Of a DNA stretch of 64,000 nucleotides, positions 26,930 through 38,858 are shown piece by piece (position 1 is the first letter of the stretch; each line of letters starts with the position of its first letter). The DNA comes from Tricholomella constricta (lineage: Eukaryota; Basidiomycota; Agaricomycetes; Agaricales; Lyophyllaceae): assembly GCA_013368375.1 (NCBI GenBank), contig JAACJP010000011.1, positions 310,001 to 374,000 on the forward strand, written 5' to 3'. Position numbers and translations under genes: made by a program. The notes beneath the pieces were generated by a model. It was given only the letters and a program-made list of their open reading frames with translations. It searched no databases and was not told the DNA's origin.

Positions 26930-27185
26930 CGTCGCCTGCCGAGAACCGGAAGGTTGTTGAGAATATTCAACAATCCCTCTGAATGGAACTACGCGATGCA
27001 CGTTTCCAGGTGCGCCAGAGGCAACAGGGCTAGCTAGACTGCGCTACCTTTGAGTTGAAGGAGCACTTTAAGTAGGATGATCCGACTCGGCTCTTATAAA
27101 CAAGTACTACTTATGTAATTCGAATTCGCCCCTGTCGAGCGTCACGAATTTCTACACTCTCCACTAACTAACTATACGAACACAG

Positions 27186-27976
27186 ATGGATCCTCATTCG
27201 AATGCGTCCATTACGGCGTATCTTCTTTCGCTGCCTAATCGCTCCTCCTATGCTAAGGCAACAAAAGATCACGCCTTTCTCCGATCGGCAGCGAATGGCA
27301 CTTTAACCGATACACTGCTATCTCTGTGGCTCTCACAGGATCGTATCTACGCTGCCCAGGCGTATCCACGTTTCGTCGGGTCTCTTATATCCCACATTCC
27401 ATTCCGTCATCCTATTCTAGTATCGTCAACGTCTCCCGACCACTCGCAACGCATTCTGAAAGTCTTGGTTTTTGCATTGGAAAACATTGTACGGGAAATT
27501 GAGTTCTTCGATAATACAGCGAAAGAATGGAGCTTGGATCTGGACCGCTGGAAGGAGAGAAAAGGGACCAGGGATTACACGGCTGAGATGGCAAAAGTAT
27601 CGGTTACAGGAAAGATCGAGGAAGGTTTGCTGTTCTTGTGGGCGATGGAGAAAGTGCGTATTCCTATAAAATGTGTCACAGTCTCCGAATATGCTGAGTT
27701 ATCATGAATCAGGTGTATTTGGAGGCGTGGTCAATCGTCAATGACAGCCTGTCCGTCCTGGAGGGAGCCTCACCTGCGTTGAAGGCTTTCGCGGTAAATT
27801 GGAGTACCCCCGAATTTAAAGCGTTTGTCGATGATCTTGCTCTTCTCGTCGACGATATATATCGGGATCTCGGACGAGATGCGTGGACAGTAGCAAAGGA
27901 CATCTGGCAGAGAGTTACTGAACTTGAAGAAGGCTTTTGGCCAAACGCAGAGGAAGAACAGCTTATACAGGTATAA
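27186..27976 (+). CDS. Tena/Thi-4 / heme-oxygenase-like fold protein
   Basis: Exons 27186-27653 and 27713-27976 give 243 residues (phase 0 junction, AAA then GTG TAT). The pattern LSLWLSQDRIYAAQAYPRFV, ALENIVREIEFF and LLFLWAMEKVYLEAW is characteristic of fungal heme-oxygenase-like proteins related to TenA/THI-4. In that family TenA is a thiaminase/aminopyrimidine aminohydrolase with a catalytic Cys; I see no obvious candidate Cys here, so thiamine salvage is not assured. All-helical content fits the fold. Cytosolic location is likely, since no signal peptide is visible. Frame could continue past 27970 through another intron, but no downstream exon was recognised. Confidence 0.78.
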
Positions 27977-29333
27977 TGGTCAGTTTACACGTCGCTTGTA
28001 AGGTTTTTCCGCTCAAAGTCACATGAATTCGCTCGGTATGTGCAGACCAAAAATCATTTAGTTTTCGGTGGCGTTAGCTCGCAAAAGAATTATCAGGACA
28101 TTTATTATGAGGTGAGTTGCTTCCAACCTCCCACTCCACATCCAATCTTCATTCTGCATGTGCTGAGCATACAACTATATGTTTGATTGTCTTGTCTTTC
28201 CCCTCGCTCACGTTCATCCAACGCTAGAGCCGTCTATCTGAATTTAAAGAATTTAACTTTTAGCACATAATTTAACCTGACATAGGAGAAACGAAAGGAC
28301 TGATGGCTTAGGAAAGAACGAGCATCTGACCGTCTACTTTTCGACATGGCAATGCGTGCGAAAATGGTGCGCCACGATTCGATGATGACCAGTCTCTGCT
28401 GAATCATATACCTCGGTGCCCCAATTCGTGTTCCAGGACCTGGGACTAGGGAGGAACGGCTATCACACCCCCCTCGGATGTATAAGCCAGAAAGAATCAG
28501 GTATGCTAATGCGAGTTGTCTCCCCTTCAGCATCAGCCATAATCGCGTAACGGACCGCGGGTAAATTGTCTTTATAGTCTCGGCGCGATCCAGGTTCTGA
28601 ATACACGGATAAGCGGATGAACAAACAGGTCCGATTGTGAGAACAACAAAATAGGGTTACACGTTGTCTGCTGTGAATTATCGCTGCAGACGCAGAAATG
28701 CAGGGTGTTAAAATTTTCACCGCAAGGACCACGCCGAGCGCAAGGAAAGGCGATTGCGGAGCTCTCCTTCGCTTTAAACTTGTGGCCACGGACTCTGCCC
28801 CTTTTTTTGGCGTTGGAGTGCACTGAGACATCGTCAGCGTGCCGGCGGATTGTGATTGGTGCCGGTGGCGCTCCCATTCAGTTGCAACTCAGGACGCGGT
28901 CCCGATCGAGATGGCGAAATCCGCGGCATCATATGATTTTCTTCTGTCTGCGCGCGTCGTGAATCATGCGCGCGCCGCGCCAGCACAAGTGAGTCCCATT
29001 ATGGATAATCTATAAGATAGGTGCCCTTGCCGCAGAATGTCTGTGCATAGCTTTTTGACGTGATCGAGAGAACCCCAGATAACACAGAGACATACCCTGG
29101 TGTCTGTTAAATACGCCACTGGGTAGACTCTATGGCCCCTCTTCCCTCCACCGCTCAAGCCTAGGGATATTGCGGAAAGTCGTCCTATTCTCGCTGTGAG
29201 TGTTGCATGAACTGAGGTATAATGTCCTTTCCCGCATCGAAATACCTATGATTTGATCCCGTTCTATCACTTTGACTTTCCCTTCCGTAAATTGGACTTC
29301 GGACTCACCAATTTTTCCCTCAGATTATTGCGC
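27977..29333. other. intergenic region
   Basis: This 1.36-kb stretch contains the kinase promoter and leader. The scattered frames show no family signature. Confidence 0.5.
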
Positions 29334-31269
29334 ATGTCGTCGTCAAAGAGCTCTCCTCGACTCATACTTGGAAAGCGTATTGATCACGACTCTCTCGAAT
29401 TCGTCGAGGTATTGGGAGTGGGTGGATATGGCGTCGTTTATCAGGCCGTGGAGACGAGTGGGTCTAATCCGCAGGCCTATGCTGTGAAATGCCTCTGTCG
29501 TTCTAAGGAACAGCCGCCTGTTCGGCGACAATATCATATTCGCGAGATCGCTCTGCACCAGATCTCCTCCGCGCATCCTGGCATCGTCACTCTCCATCGC
29601 GTCATCGAGGACCACGACAATACTTATATCATCATGGATTATGCCCCCGACCACGACCTCTTTACCCAAATTCTGAACAATTGTCGCTATCTCGGGAACG
29701 ACGCACTGATAAAGCACATATTCCTCCAACTGATCGACGCGCTCGAGTACTGTCATTCTCTTGGGATATACCATCGAGATCTGAAGCCAGAGAACATTCT
29801 TTGCTTCGAGGAGGGATACCGTGTTGCGATCACCGACTTCGGGCTCGCAACCACCGAGAAGATGAGCGGAGAGCTGCACACTGGCAGTATTTATCATATG
29901 AGTCCAGGTGAGAAGATACGTTGTCGAAAATTGGCTTGTTTACTGATCTGTTCCGCACACAGAGTGTCAAGGGGGTGCCTTCGCAATTGACGGAAGTTAC
30001 TCGCCCATGTCGAACGATGTTTGGTCCTTGGGCATCATCCTTCTTAACCTGGCAACTGGCCGAAATCCTTGGAGAACAGCGACAGTGAATGACGTGACAT
30101 TCCAAGCGTATCTCCGCGACCCTTTGAACTTCTTCCCATCCGTTCTCCCCATATCGCTCGAGATCAACGATATCCTCGTCCAGATGCTTCACGTCGACTG
30201 GACCCAAAGAGCGACCCTGGCAGAGATACGACAACAGATGGAGGACATCACAACCTTCTACGCTCCTGATGTCGTCTTCGAAGGCAGCCAAGCTCAGTGT
30301 GCATGGGAAGCCCGAGCGCAAAATGAAGAAGTCACTTCATCTCGCGTCGCAGATCCTTATATCGCTCCTGCAGAAGGACTCAAGTCCTTCTGGAGCGATG
30401 ACTCTTGTTCCGACATCGGTGATGATCCGCCCCAGACCAGTGGGTCCATGGTCCGCGATTCGGATGCTAGCGCCTTCGTCCCCGAGGGGCTGAGCATCCA
30501 GGTCGACAGGCGAAATTCTTGGGATTCATCGACGTCTTCCCATCTCTCCTATTCGACCTCTCCATCGACACCTAGCAGCGCTGACGGATCCTTCGCAAAT
30601 GCAGGGCTGGTGGAATTGACCATGGGGGATATGTTCGAAAAGACGCGACAGGAAGACGAGTATGAGCTTTCGAATATGGAACTCGGGATGTTCGCAGGGC
30701 TGACGAGTTCTCCGTCCGGATTTCGTCCAACACCGCTCGTTGCGATGGAGTCGATTTCCGAGACTGATGACCTGTGGGCCACGGATGGTGGCAGCCTTGA
30801 TATACCTCCCCCATGGGCGGCCTCCGCCAAGCGAGCATCGTCTTTATCTTCGACAAATTCAGTCCTCAGTTCCGAGATCACGTTCGCCAGGTCGATGACC
30901 CCGTCGCCGGACACTTGCACCTACTCATATTCACCTTCTCCACCCGAAGCGGTAACATCATACCACAACCGCGACAACAAAGTCATGCCGAACCCCATGA
31001 AACTTTTCCGTCCAACCCTCTTTTCGTCGTCGGCTCCACAGGGATCTCCTCTCCAGCATAGGACCTTCGAATCAGACGACCCGTGGCAATCACAAGATAG
31101 CAACCACCAAGCAGCGCAGATGGAAGTAGGCTCAGATCGGCGGATTGAGGCGGCCCCACGTCATGAGGTACGGAAGGAAGGGGAGGGCCGCCCTAGAGTA
31201 TCACGGTTTGGGTCGGCGAAGAATTGGTTTTCGTCGGGGAAGCTGTTTTCAACTTCGTTGGCCTCCTAG
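29334..31269 (+). CDS. Ran1/Ksp1-like serine/threonine protein kinase
   Basis: Exons 29334-29907 and 29963-31269 give 626 residues. The kinase domain is complete: glycine loop GVGGYGVVY, AVKCL with the ATP-binding Lys, catalytic loop YHRDLKPEN, DFGLAT, SPECQGGAF spanning the intron, and NDVWSLGIILLNLATGRNPW. This combination, especially CHSLGIYHRDLKPEN and TGRNPW, places it with fission yeast Ran1/Pat1 and budding yeast Ksp1/Sks1/Vhs1. Those kinases control meiosis entry and nutrient responses. About 320 C-terminal residues are Ser/Pro-rich and disordered, probably regulatory. The ATG at 29334 is the first Met in frame; an open frame extends upstream without an ATG. Exact orthology among the Ran1-like members cannot be decided here. 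Confidence 0.9.
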
Positions 31270-32661
31270 ATGGCCTACCATTCTCGTGTAATCTGTGCAG
31301 CTGTTATAAACTCTATGCATGGATTTATCAGCTTCAATGCGGACAAAGACGCGCAGAAGCGATATGGTTAATGGTGCCGTGTTTGACACAAGGATCTCTG
31401 CCAAACACGGCTTGACCCAAACGAGCGTGCCAAACGTGGCCATAATTTGCACCCACGACTACTCCGCCTTTTTCATTCCTTCATGCAAGATGGACTATAA
31501 AGCGCTTAGCTTCATTATTTGTGTTCATCCACACTGGCTCTCTGCTCGCGTCCTGCTGTAATATCGTTCGGAGCCTCTCGTCCAAGGCCCAGCAAATTCG
31601 AGCTAGTCCCGAGATTGTACTAGGCGACACAACTTCTTCGGCATCCGAGTCAACGGATAGGCTTGAGGAGAGATTTCGAGACTGACTTACGGTTTCTGGT
31701 GTACCATTCTCGTTCATTATTTGCGCACACATCTAGCTCGTGGGACATTCCAACAGGTGGCTGTATCGGCTCAATTATGCATGATCACTCAAGCATCATT
31801 TTGTGGTGCCATGTATCCCTATATGTGCGCAATCTACCTAAGTATGATAAATCTGCCCTTGCGCTAGTTAACTCGTTGAGGCTGAAAAACCGGTCTCCAT
31901 GATGGCGCAGATTTCCCAGTCAGTATGCTGTCAAGCTCTCTGCTCTTCCTCAGCCTTGAATACGAATCACCCGTCTCCCATAGATCCGCGCAAATTAATC
32001 AACATCAACCTCGGAACACATGTAAACGGCAGCTGCGAGTTCCGAGTCATGAGCAACATCAAGCTCTTGGCGAGCCATCGATCATAATGAACTTCCTCCT
32101 GATCATGATGGCGCCTTACTCCGCACAGCTCTGCATCCACTTTTTGCGTTATCGGCAGTGACGGCAGCGCCATGACGGCGAGTCTCTGCGCTTTATCACA
32201 GCACTGGGATTTACCCTTTGCCCTTGATTACTAAGTAACACCATTCCAGTCGCACTCGTCGTTATCAGCACCCCATGAGTACTCGTTTTCACAGGAAGCA
32301 CTCATGTGTCTCGGGAATGTGGCAGCACCGCGAGGACTCGACTCGGGCGCAATTCATCGGCTTCTAATTTCGCATCGGCGCCCGAATCTTATTCCTTACA
32401 CTAATTTTATCTACTTCTCCAGGCCAAAGCGTCAATGTTTCTGAGGGAGATCCGGATCCAGGCGCTGGTTTCGTATCTTCTCCTTGTCCTTGGCATATAT
32501 GTGACCATGTGTCGCACAAGTTCATGACCCTTGCATATTGTCTTCTAGCATGCGGTCATCCGTTTAGCAAGGATTGAGTCTGGCTTCATGGCGATGTCAA
32601 GGGCATATAAAAAGATGCAGGAATTCTTTCGACGTCCTTTGCAATTCATAGGCTCATCAGA
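31270..32661. other. intergenic region upstream of first LVIVD-type gene
   Basis: About 1.4 kb without a recognisable gene. It includes the TATA-containing promoter of the gene that starts at 32662. Confidence 0.5.
32604..32614 (+). promoter_or_regulatory. TATA box of first LVIVD-type gene
   Basis: CATATAAAAAG lies about 50 nt before the ATG at 32662. The paralogue at 48768 has a similar CATAAAAAG at about the same distance. Confidence 0.6.
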
Positions 32662-34508
32662 ATGCGATCTCTACCTCTCTGGACTTTGGTGGCCATCTTC
32701 AGTGGTGCACTTGCACAGACGATTCCGAACCCTGCCCGTAAAATAGCTTATCAGAGCGGGCAGGTCCACGAGGCAATTATGCGAAACAAGACGGAGAGCT
32801 TCGCAGCTCGCAGGGCCGCTGGCAAGTACGATTCTCGCAAGCATCGCCCTTTATCGTACATCCCTTGCGTCAATGGTAAGGCTTTATGTCACAAAGTGCC
32901 CCCATGTTAACTTGAAGTTGCTCATTCTCGACATGATAGGCCGCGCCGGCGAATTTAAGTGCAGCAATGTCGATCTATATTCGTTCAAGTCGCATGCGGA
33001 GCTTGGAAGCGCGACTGGAGAGGGCAGGTATTAGCTTCAATTCTGATACAAAATAGATCACTTCTAATGATATCATATATCAGCTCGAGTTGGGGCTGGA
33101 CACATAAAGGCCGTGACTTCGTAGTTTTTGGACAAGCCGATGGAGCAGCTTTCATTGAAATCCTCAAGAATGGAGAAATTGACTACCTGGGCAGACTTCC
33201 GCAGACCGAGGGTGCTTTGCCATCGATCTGGAGAGGTTAGTTGCGTTTCTACTAATTCTGTCTTGTAACCAAAGTACTCACACGGCGTGGTCTACAGAGA
33301 TTCGCGTGACGGGAGATATTGCCGTCATCGGTTCCGAGGCGGTCAACCACCACATCCAGTTTTTCGATCTCAAGAAGCTTCTAAAGATTAAGAAAAACGA
33401 AAAACCCAAGACTTTTGACTCCATCAAAGACGCGTCCATCTTCCGTGGCCTGCCAATTGGTCGTACCCATAACGTCGTCGTTAACAACGAGCTTCCATAC
33501 GTGGTTTCAGTCGGCAGCCAGCCTCGAACAAGTCAGTTTGCTGCGGGTCTCGTTTTCATCGACATCAGAGACCCATCAAACCCAACTCTTCTGGGATACC
33601 AGGGTGAGGATGGATACGTCCACGAGTAAGAGCCAATATTTTTTTTTCACACGTTCAACACCACTGACTCATCTTCCAGCGCACAATGTCTTCCTTACCG
33701 TGGACCGGACGAGCGCTTCAAAGGTAGAGATATCTGCTACGGTTATAACGAAGACACTTTGACGATTTACGGTAAGCTCATTCAACAATTGCAAACCTGG
33801 GGGGCCTCGTTTGATGGGCAATATCAGATGTTACGAACCCGGCAAACGCAACTATTATCTCGCGCACAGGATATGTGGGCGCCAGCTACACACATCAGGG
33901 GTACGTACGGCTTTTTGTGGGCGCTTACACCCATAAACCTCAACCCGCACGTAGATGGGTCCTGGATCCCCATGACCAGAGTTATCTCCTCCTTGACGAT
34001 GAGCTTGACGAACGTAACAAAGCTGGCCTTGCGGCAGATGGCTTCCCAGTCACCTACATTTGGGACATCAAAGACCTCACTGCACCGACTCTGACCGGCC
34101 ACTATAAGACCAGCGTCAAGGGCATTGACCACAATCAGTATGTTGCAAACGGCAAATCTTATCAGGTGAGCACTCCCGTATATGATGCCCAATGCTCATT
34201 TTGAGCGCCCTCGTGATAGTCCAACTACGGCGCTGGTTTGAGGATTTTGGATGTCAGCTCTATCCCGCGCGACCCTACTGGTGCTGGGGTGCATGAGGTC
34301 GGGTTCTTTGATATCTATCCCGAGGACGATGAATCAGAAGGCGGGGGAGAAGTTCAGTTTGTGGGAAGCTGGTCGTCATACGGCCTGTTCAAGTCCGGCT
34401 GGATCTTCATCAACACCATCGAGCGTGGTGCTGTGAGTGACCACATCTACAGATTCCTTCTGCCGCTAACCCTCGCTTTAGTACGTTGTCAGATACACTG
34501 GTAAATGA
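32662..34508 (+). CDS. secreted choice-of-anchor-B / LVIVD-repeat type protein, copy 1
   Basis: Nine exons (32662-32875, 32940-33027, 33084-33235, 33298-33625, 33680-33771, 33828-33900, 33955-34165, 34220-34432, 34482-34508) give 465 residues. A signal peptide is clear (MRSLPLWTLVAIFSGALAQ). The body has beta-propeller-like blades with segments such as GDIAVIGSEAVNHHIQFFDL, AGLVFIDIRDPSNPTLLGY and THQGWVLDPHDQSYLLLDDE, typical of LVIVD-repeat proteins called choice-of-anchor B in bacteria and 'regulatory P domain' in many fungal annotations. The biochemical role is unknown; secretion is inferred from the signal peptide. A close paralogue lies 14 kb downstream beyond the retrotransposon. All introns are GT..AG. 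Confidence 0.85.
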
Positions 34509-35067
34509 TAACGACGAGGGAGATGTGTGACTATCCCGGACAAAGAATTAACGACCCTCCTATATAAGCTTTGGAGTAAGATAAGACCATTATGTTATGT
34601 ATAGCAAGGATAAGGATAAGGACTGAAGTTCAGACACGAAACGCTGTCCAGCAATGCAAACCTTTTCATATCCTGACTTTCGACGGTCCCTGCAGGCTAT
34701 GTCGTACCCAGTTGAGAATGTATATGGATCATGGATCACTCCAGAGTTCGTCAAGGTTATTTCCTCGCCGCTTTGCTCATGACTGAAATGAGTTTTGGGT
34801 AGGGTCCGATGCCTCCAGACCCGCTCAAATCAAGCTTGGACCTCAGAGACTTATTTCGGAACGTCGGACCGGTCCAGGATCTGGTCTAATTCAGCGTTGC
34901 CGAAATCCATACCTGACCTCTGTAAATACACAGGAGTTAGGAAGAGCGGGAAATCATATGAACGTTAAGCAAGGACTGTATCGTACAGTGCGATCACGCC
35001 AGAGAGAACAAGGAGAGAAAGAGAAAGACAACGGACGTAAGTCAACGGAGAAGGTCACGATCTGTTA
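34509..35067. other. intergenic region before DNA transposon
   Basis: About 560 bp between copy 1 of the LVIVD-type gene and the inverted-repeat element. No gene was recognised. The last three bases, TTA, are the target-site duplication of that element. Confidence 0.5.
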
Positions 35068-35776
35068 GGCCGTGTTCGGGAACGCCAGAACTATAGTTTG
35101 GGCCAAAGTAGCCTACTTCGGAAGTACCGTCTGAGTCGCGCAGTTACTGTCCCACGCAACTCAGGATGTGACGCTGCAGTGACTGACTGTGATGATGTCG
35201 TGACGACAGATGCAAAGCCCCTGCTCATGATCACGATAGGCCGTGACTTTGCACCGCAATCCCTCCTCCACGTACACTTGCTGTGATGGTTCTCATTAAA
35301 ACTAAGAAGAAATCCGAGGCTCCTGTTCATGTCCAACATCGGGAGCAGATCAGAAAGGCTAAGAGTGGACTTTATAAAAAGAAAGTAGGGAAATGAGGAA
35401 TAATAGCATTTTTAAAAAAAAATATCCCTGTTTATTGACTGCTGAGCGCAAACTCATGTCGGTCCTGACAATACTATGTACATTAAAGGGGGCCCCTGTG
35501 CCCCCAGTTCCTGCACCTTCTGAGTATGCAAATGCGCATGTTGACGGGCCATCCTCGACGCCCCCCAACAGCCTGGGAATAATAGCATGAACACGACAAG
35601 ATCTCGCCAACGCAGCACGCGAAGTCACACCTTGTCACTCAGTTAGTTACTTGGGGTGGTTGCCGAACACTTTTGCTCAAACTAAGTACGCTACTTTTCA
35701 CGTTCTTTGGCCGAAGTAGAATTTGGCGGGAAGATTGTAGTTACTTCCGAAGTAACTCGAGTTCCCGAACACGGCC
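35068..35776. mobile_element. non-autonomous PIF/Harbinger-like DNA transposon (MITE-like)
   Basis: A 709-bp element has perfect 16-bp terminal inverted repeats: GGCCGTGTTCGGGAAC at the left end and its exact reverse complement at the right end. It is flanked on both sides by TTA, a 3-bp target duplication. TTA/TWA duplications and GGCC/GGGC-type ends are characteristic of the PIF/Harbinger superfamily. Subterminal CTACTTCGGAAGTA and ACTTCCGAAGT motifs (about 35111 and 35742) are also inverted. The interior has no transposase-sized reading frame, so mobilisation would need an enzyme from elsewhere. Confidence 0.85.
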
Positions 35777-35955
35777 TTACGATGATACGCATGTAGAACA
35801 CGCGGACGGGTGAGGACGGACGTCGTGACACTTCCACTGATCCTCGTCTCATTTTCTCCTGAGCGACATAGGCAGTCGTTCAACTCAAGCCGACGGTTCA
35901 ACCTGAGGAAAAGCCACTCAGCATTGAAATCAACCTCATCTGCAGCGAAACAGAA

Positions 35956-37690
35956 ATGCAAGGTAAGTGCAGCATCTGCGACATCTTCCTTGACAACCTT
36001 CCGTTTAAATCCTGCACCTGTAATTGACATCCCGCCACAGACGCTCGAATCCCCGGCATCGCACACGGAGTGTCCTGCCACAGCACTCCCGAAGTCAAGA
36101 AGACGGCTTACGAACAAATCTGGCGCGAAATCGATTCATTGGAAGCGTCTATCCGTGCTCTGAAATCACGCCATAATTCCTTGAGCGTAAACGCACGTCT
36201 TCCCCCAGAGATTCTCTCGGAGATCTTCGACTGGACCGCAACAATGTTGCGCAGCAATTCACTTCGTTGGATTAAAACTTCGTTTGTATGCTCTCACTGG
36301 CGCCGCGTTGCTCTGGAGTGCCCAAATTTATGGAGACGTGTAGACTATATATCCCCAAGACAGTTGAAGGTGCTTCTTCCTCGTACTGGCGTAGTACCAC
36401 TCGAAATTGATTTTTCAATCGTGGCCGAATGGTCGGCAATCGGGATTATGGATGTCCTTCAACATCGGATGCATCGGGTTCGAGAGCTTACACTGGGGGG
36501 CGTTTTACAAAACATGGAATCTATTCTGCCTTGCCTCACACAGCCCGCCCCACTTCTGGAAGAATTCAGCGTTGTATCATCCGCCAGACGCCAGTATTCA
36601 CATCTGCCGGACAGTCTGTTTGCAGGTCATGCACCGCGACTTCGAAGCCTAGAGCTCGTCGGCTGCATTGTGCCCATTACCTCCCCTCTGCTCACTGATC
36701 TTACTTCACTCAAACTCCATGGCACCGGTCATGTTCAACATGGAATATCTCTTGACGAGCTTATGATCATGCTCGAATCGTTACCGAATATCCAAGTCCT
36801 CGAGTTACACACCGCTCACCATTCCGAGTCGAGCGGTCCTAGCGGATCAGCGCCTCCTGGGCGTATAGTGCACCTTCCCTATCTGCGTCATCTCAACATT
36901 GCCTATGATCCACTCCCCTGTATTGTGCTTCTCTCACGCCCGAAATACCCCATCACCACAACCTAGAATATTACAACAATACATGAAGAGCACCTCGAAT
37001 TCCTCCGTTCCTCGGGTGCTATTTTGGCTACGCGTACCCATCCCATTACATGCATTCAAGTGTGGAAAGTTTGGGTGCCAGAGATTCTTCTTCAAAGGCT
37101 GGCGGGGAACAGGAACATTTTTACGACCTCCAGCTGATGTTCCGCACATCGATATCCAATTTACGTGCCGTGATCCATCCCTCACTCCTTTGCGCGCAGT
37201 GTGGCAAGCCCTACCAATGGCAGGCCTCGAATCTTTGAACATAGTCGGAAAAAGCTTTTCAAAGGATGCGTGGCTTGGCAATTTTGGAAACTTGTCGTCG
37301 CTGAAAACGATTCGCGTCGAAGGCGTTAGTCCGGGGTTCTTGTCGGCATTGGAGCAGGGGATACCAGACTTTGGACTAGAGAACAATGACGCGTTCCCAT
37401 CCGGTCAGAAGCTTGCAGGGCCTGGCAGGCTGTCGTTCAAGTCTCTGCGTACTTTGATGCTGGGAGGGCAGTACCTCGATTCTTCCAGCAAAATGAGCAT
37501 CCAAGAGGCGACCAGACTGAAGAGCTGCTTCCAAGAACGGCGGAAGCGTGGGGCACCACTTCGAGAGCTATACATATCCAAATCTTTGCTCAAAAATTGC
37601 ATGGAGGGAGAAATCATCGATATATTTCGTACCGCCGTGAAGGAGGTGCACTGGGGCTTGCATGAGAGAGGTATTAATTCTGATATATAG
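35956..37690 (+). pseudogene. F-box/LRR protein, apparently broken in the middle
   Basis: A tiny first exon (35956-35962) spliced to 36041 gives an N-terminus with the helical segment REIDSLEASIRALKSRHN and an F-box (LPPEILSEIFDWTA .. VCSHWRRVALECPNLW), the common agaricomycete type. This frame stops at TAG 36963-36965. A second frame resumes to 37690 with leucine-rich segments (LESLNIVGKSF, LSSLKTIRVEGVSPGFLSAL). Between 36900 and 37140, family-like fragments occur in all three frames (EIPHHHNLEYYNN, then EEHLEFLRSSG), so several indels are likely. A single hidden intron cannot be ruled out. The MITE ends 180 bp upstream of the proposed start. Confidence 0.6.
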
Positions 37691-38450
37691 GACTATATCT
37701 CAGAGGAAAGCTCAGAAGCAGACTATGAGTTTGAAGAGGAAGAGTAGTAATTGTTGTGCTTCGCACAATGACTATAGTTATACTGGAGCAGTACAATTCG
37801 GAAGATGTTCAAGTTCAATGGAACATCGGAGTACTTGCGAAAATTGGTCCCCGAGGTGGGAGCATTTCTTAGGGGGGTCACTCGTACCCAGGACGTGTCT
37901 CGCGCAAACCGGCAGATGACACCCTGACACATCACGGAGCTCGAGTACATGTGCTCGCTACCCCGTGGCGCCGCTGTGTGTGCTACAGTTGCGGCTCTTG
38001 ACCTCCAGCTTGACTGGCACATCAAGAATGGTGCAGTCACTTCGATTTCGAAGAAGGGAGCTCGGCCTGAACTGCCGTCGACGTTGCCGGTCACCCCAAA
38101 TGGAAAACAAGCCCGATGTGAAGCAAAAGTCAACCTTCTCCGTGTCGCAGTTGAGTCCTACCTTGAGTACAAACATGACAAAGACCCTGTACCAGTTGTG
38201 GAACATCCAAGGTGCACCAGAAAACCAGTATTCCGATAAGGAGTGCTTGACAGTCTCGAGGCATAGGACGAGGAGGTTGACTCGGAGGTTGCTTGTGACT
38301 GGTAATCATATATAATATGTTGCCTACTGTGCTTTTGAGTGTATAATCGATGTCGCGCAAATTGTGAGATCAGGTAAGAGGCAAATAGTGAACAAGAGAC
38401 GATGGTGAGACGAGGATGAGCGGCGAAATTTGGATTATAGTTAGTCAGCT
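37691..38450. other. intergenic region left of the retrotransposon
   Basis: This 760-bp stretch contains a 96-codon frame (37949-38239, +) of unknown nature, without homologues I recognise. Bases 38446-38450 (CAGCT) are one copy of the retrotransposon target duplication. Confidence 0.5.
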
Positions 38451-38822
38451 TGTGACGAAAGGGTGACTGGTTGAGTCGGATTTCGGCACACGAAAGGGAA
38501 AAGGGAAGAGGACGCTCTGAATGACTGGGTTAAAACCTGGTGTATTCGAGAATCGCTACCGTACGTGTACTACTGTAGTCTACTTATATATGCAGGCAGT
38601 CAGTAATGATATGTAAGCTTGTGTCATACGTAACAAGGCAAAGGTAACAAGTGTCTAAGAACGAAAGGCAATGTCCATGGCAGAGGACCGACTAACAAGG
38701 AGGGACTCTGACGAAACGGGGAGAGGCAAAGGAGTGTAGGAACGGAACGAATTTGCTGCATTGATGACGGGGATCTCGGGATCGGTAAGCGGGGGAAGCG
38801 GTACTGGTCGCAGATCGCGACA
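38451..38822 (-). repeat. 3' LTR of retrotransposon (element orientation)
   Basis: 372 bp, identical to the right LTR except for two transitions (near 38492 and 38805). A short purine-rich tract read on the minus strand (GGAGGGCG, about 38825-38832) adjoins it and would serve as polypurine tract. Confidence 0.95.
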
Positions 38823-38858
38823 TACGCCCTCCAGCGATTGTCGCGTCGTGACAATCGC

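Noticed and set aside
28463..28962. Overlapping frames on both strands upstream of the kinase
   Set aside because: Composition-driven, no family signature, mutually overlapping.
31270..32600. Possible second copy of the transposon-flanking or promoter region shared with 47354-48767
   Set aside because: By eye only the TATA-proximal part resembles the other copy; a longer duplication could not be supported.
37949..38239. Unknown 96-codon frame left of the retrotransposon
   Set aside because: No start context, domain or splice partner seen; mentioned only as part of the spacer.
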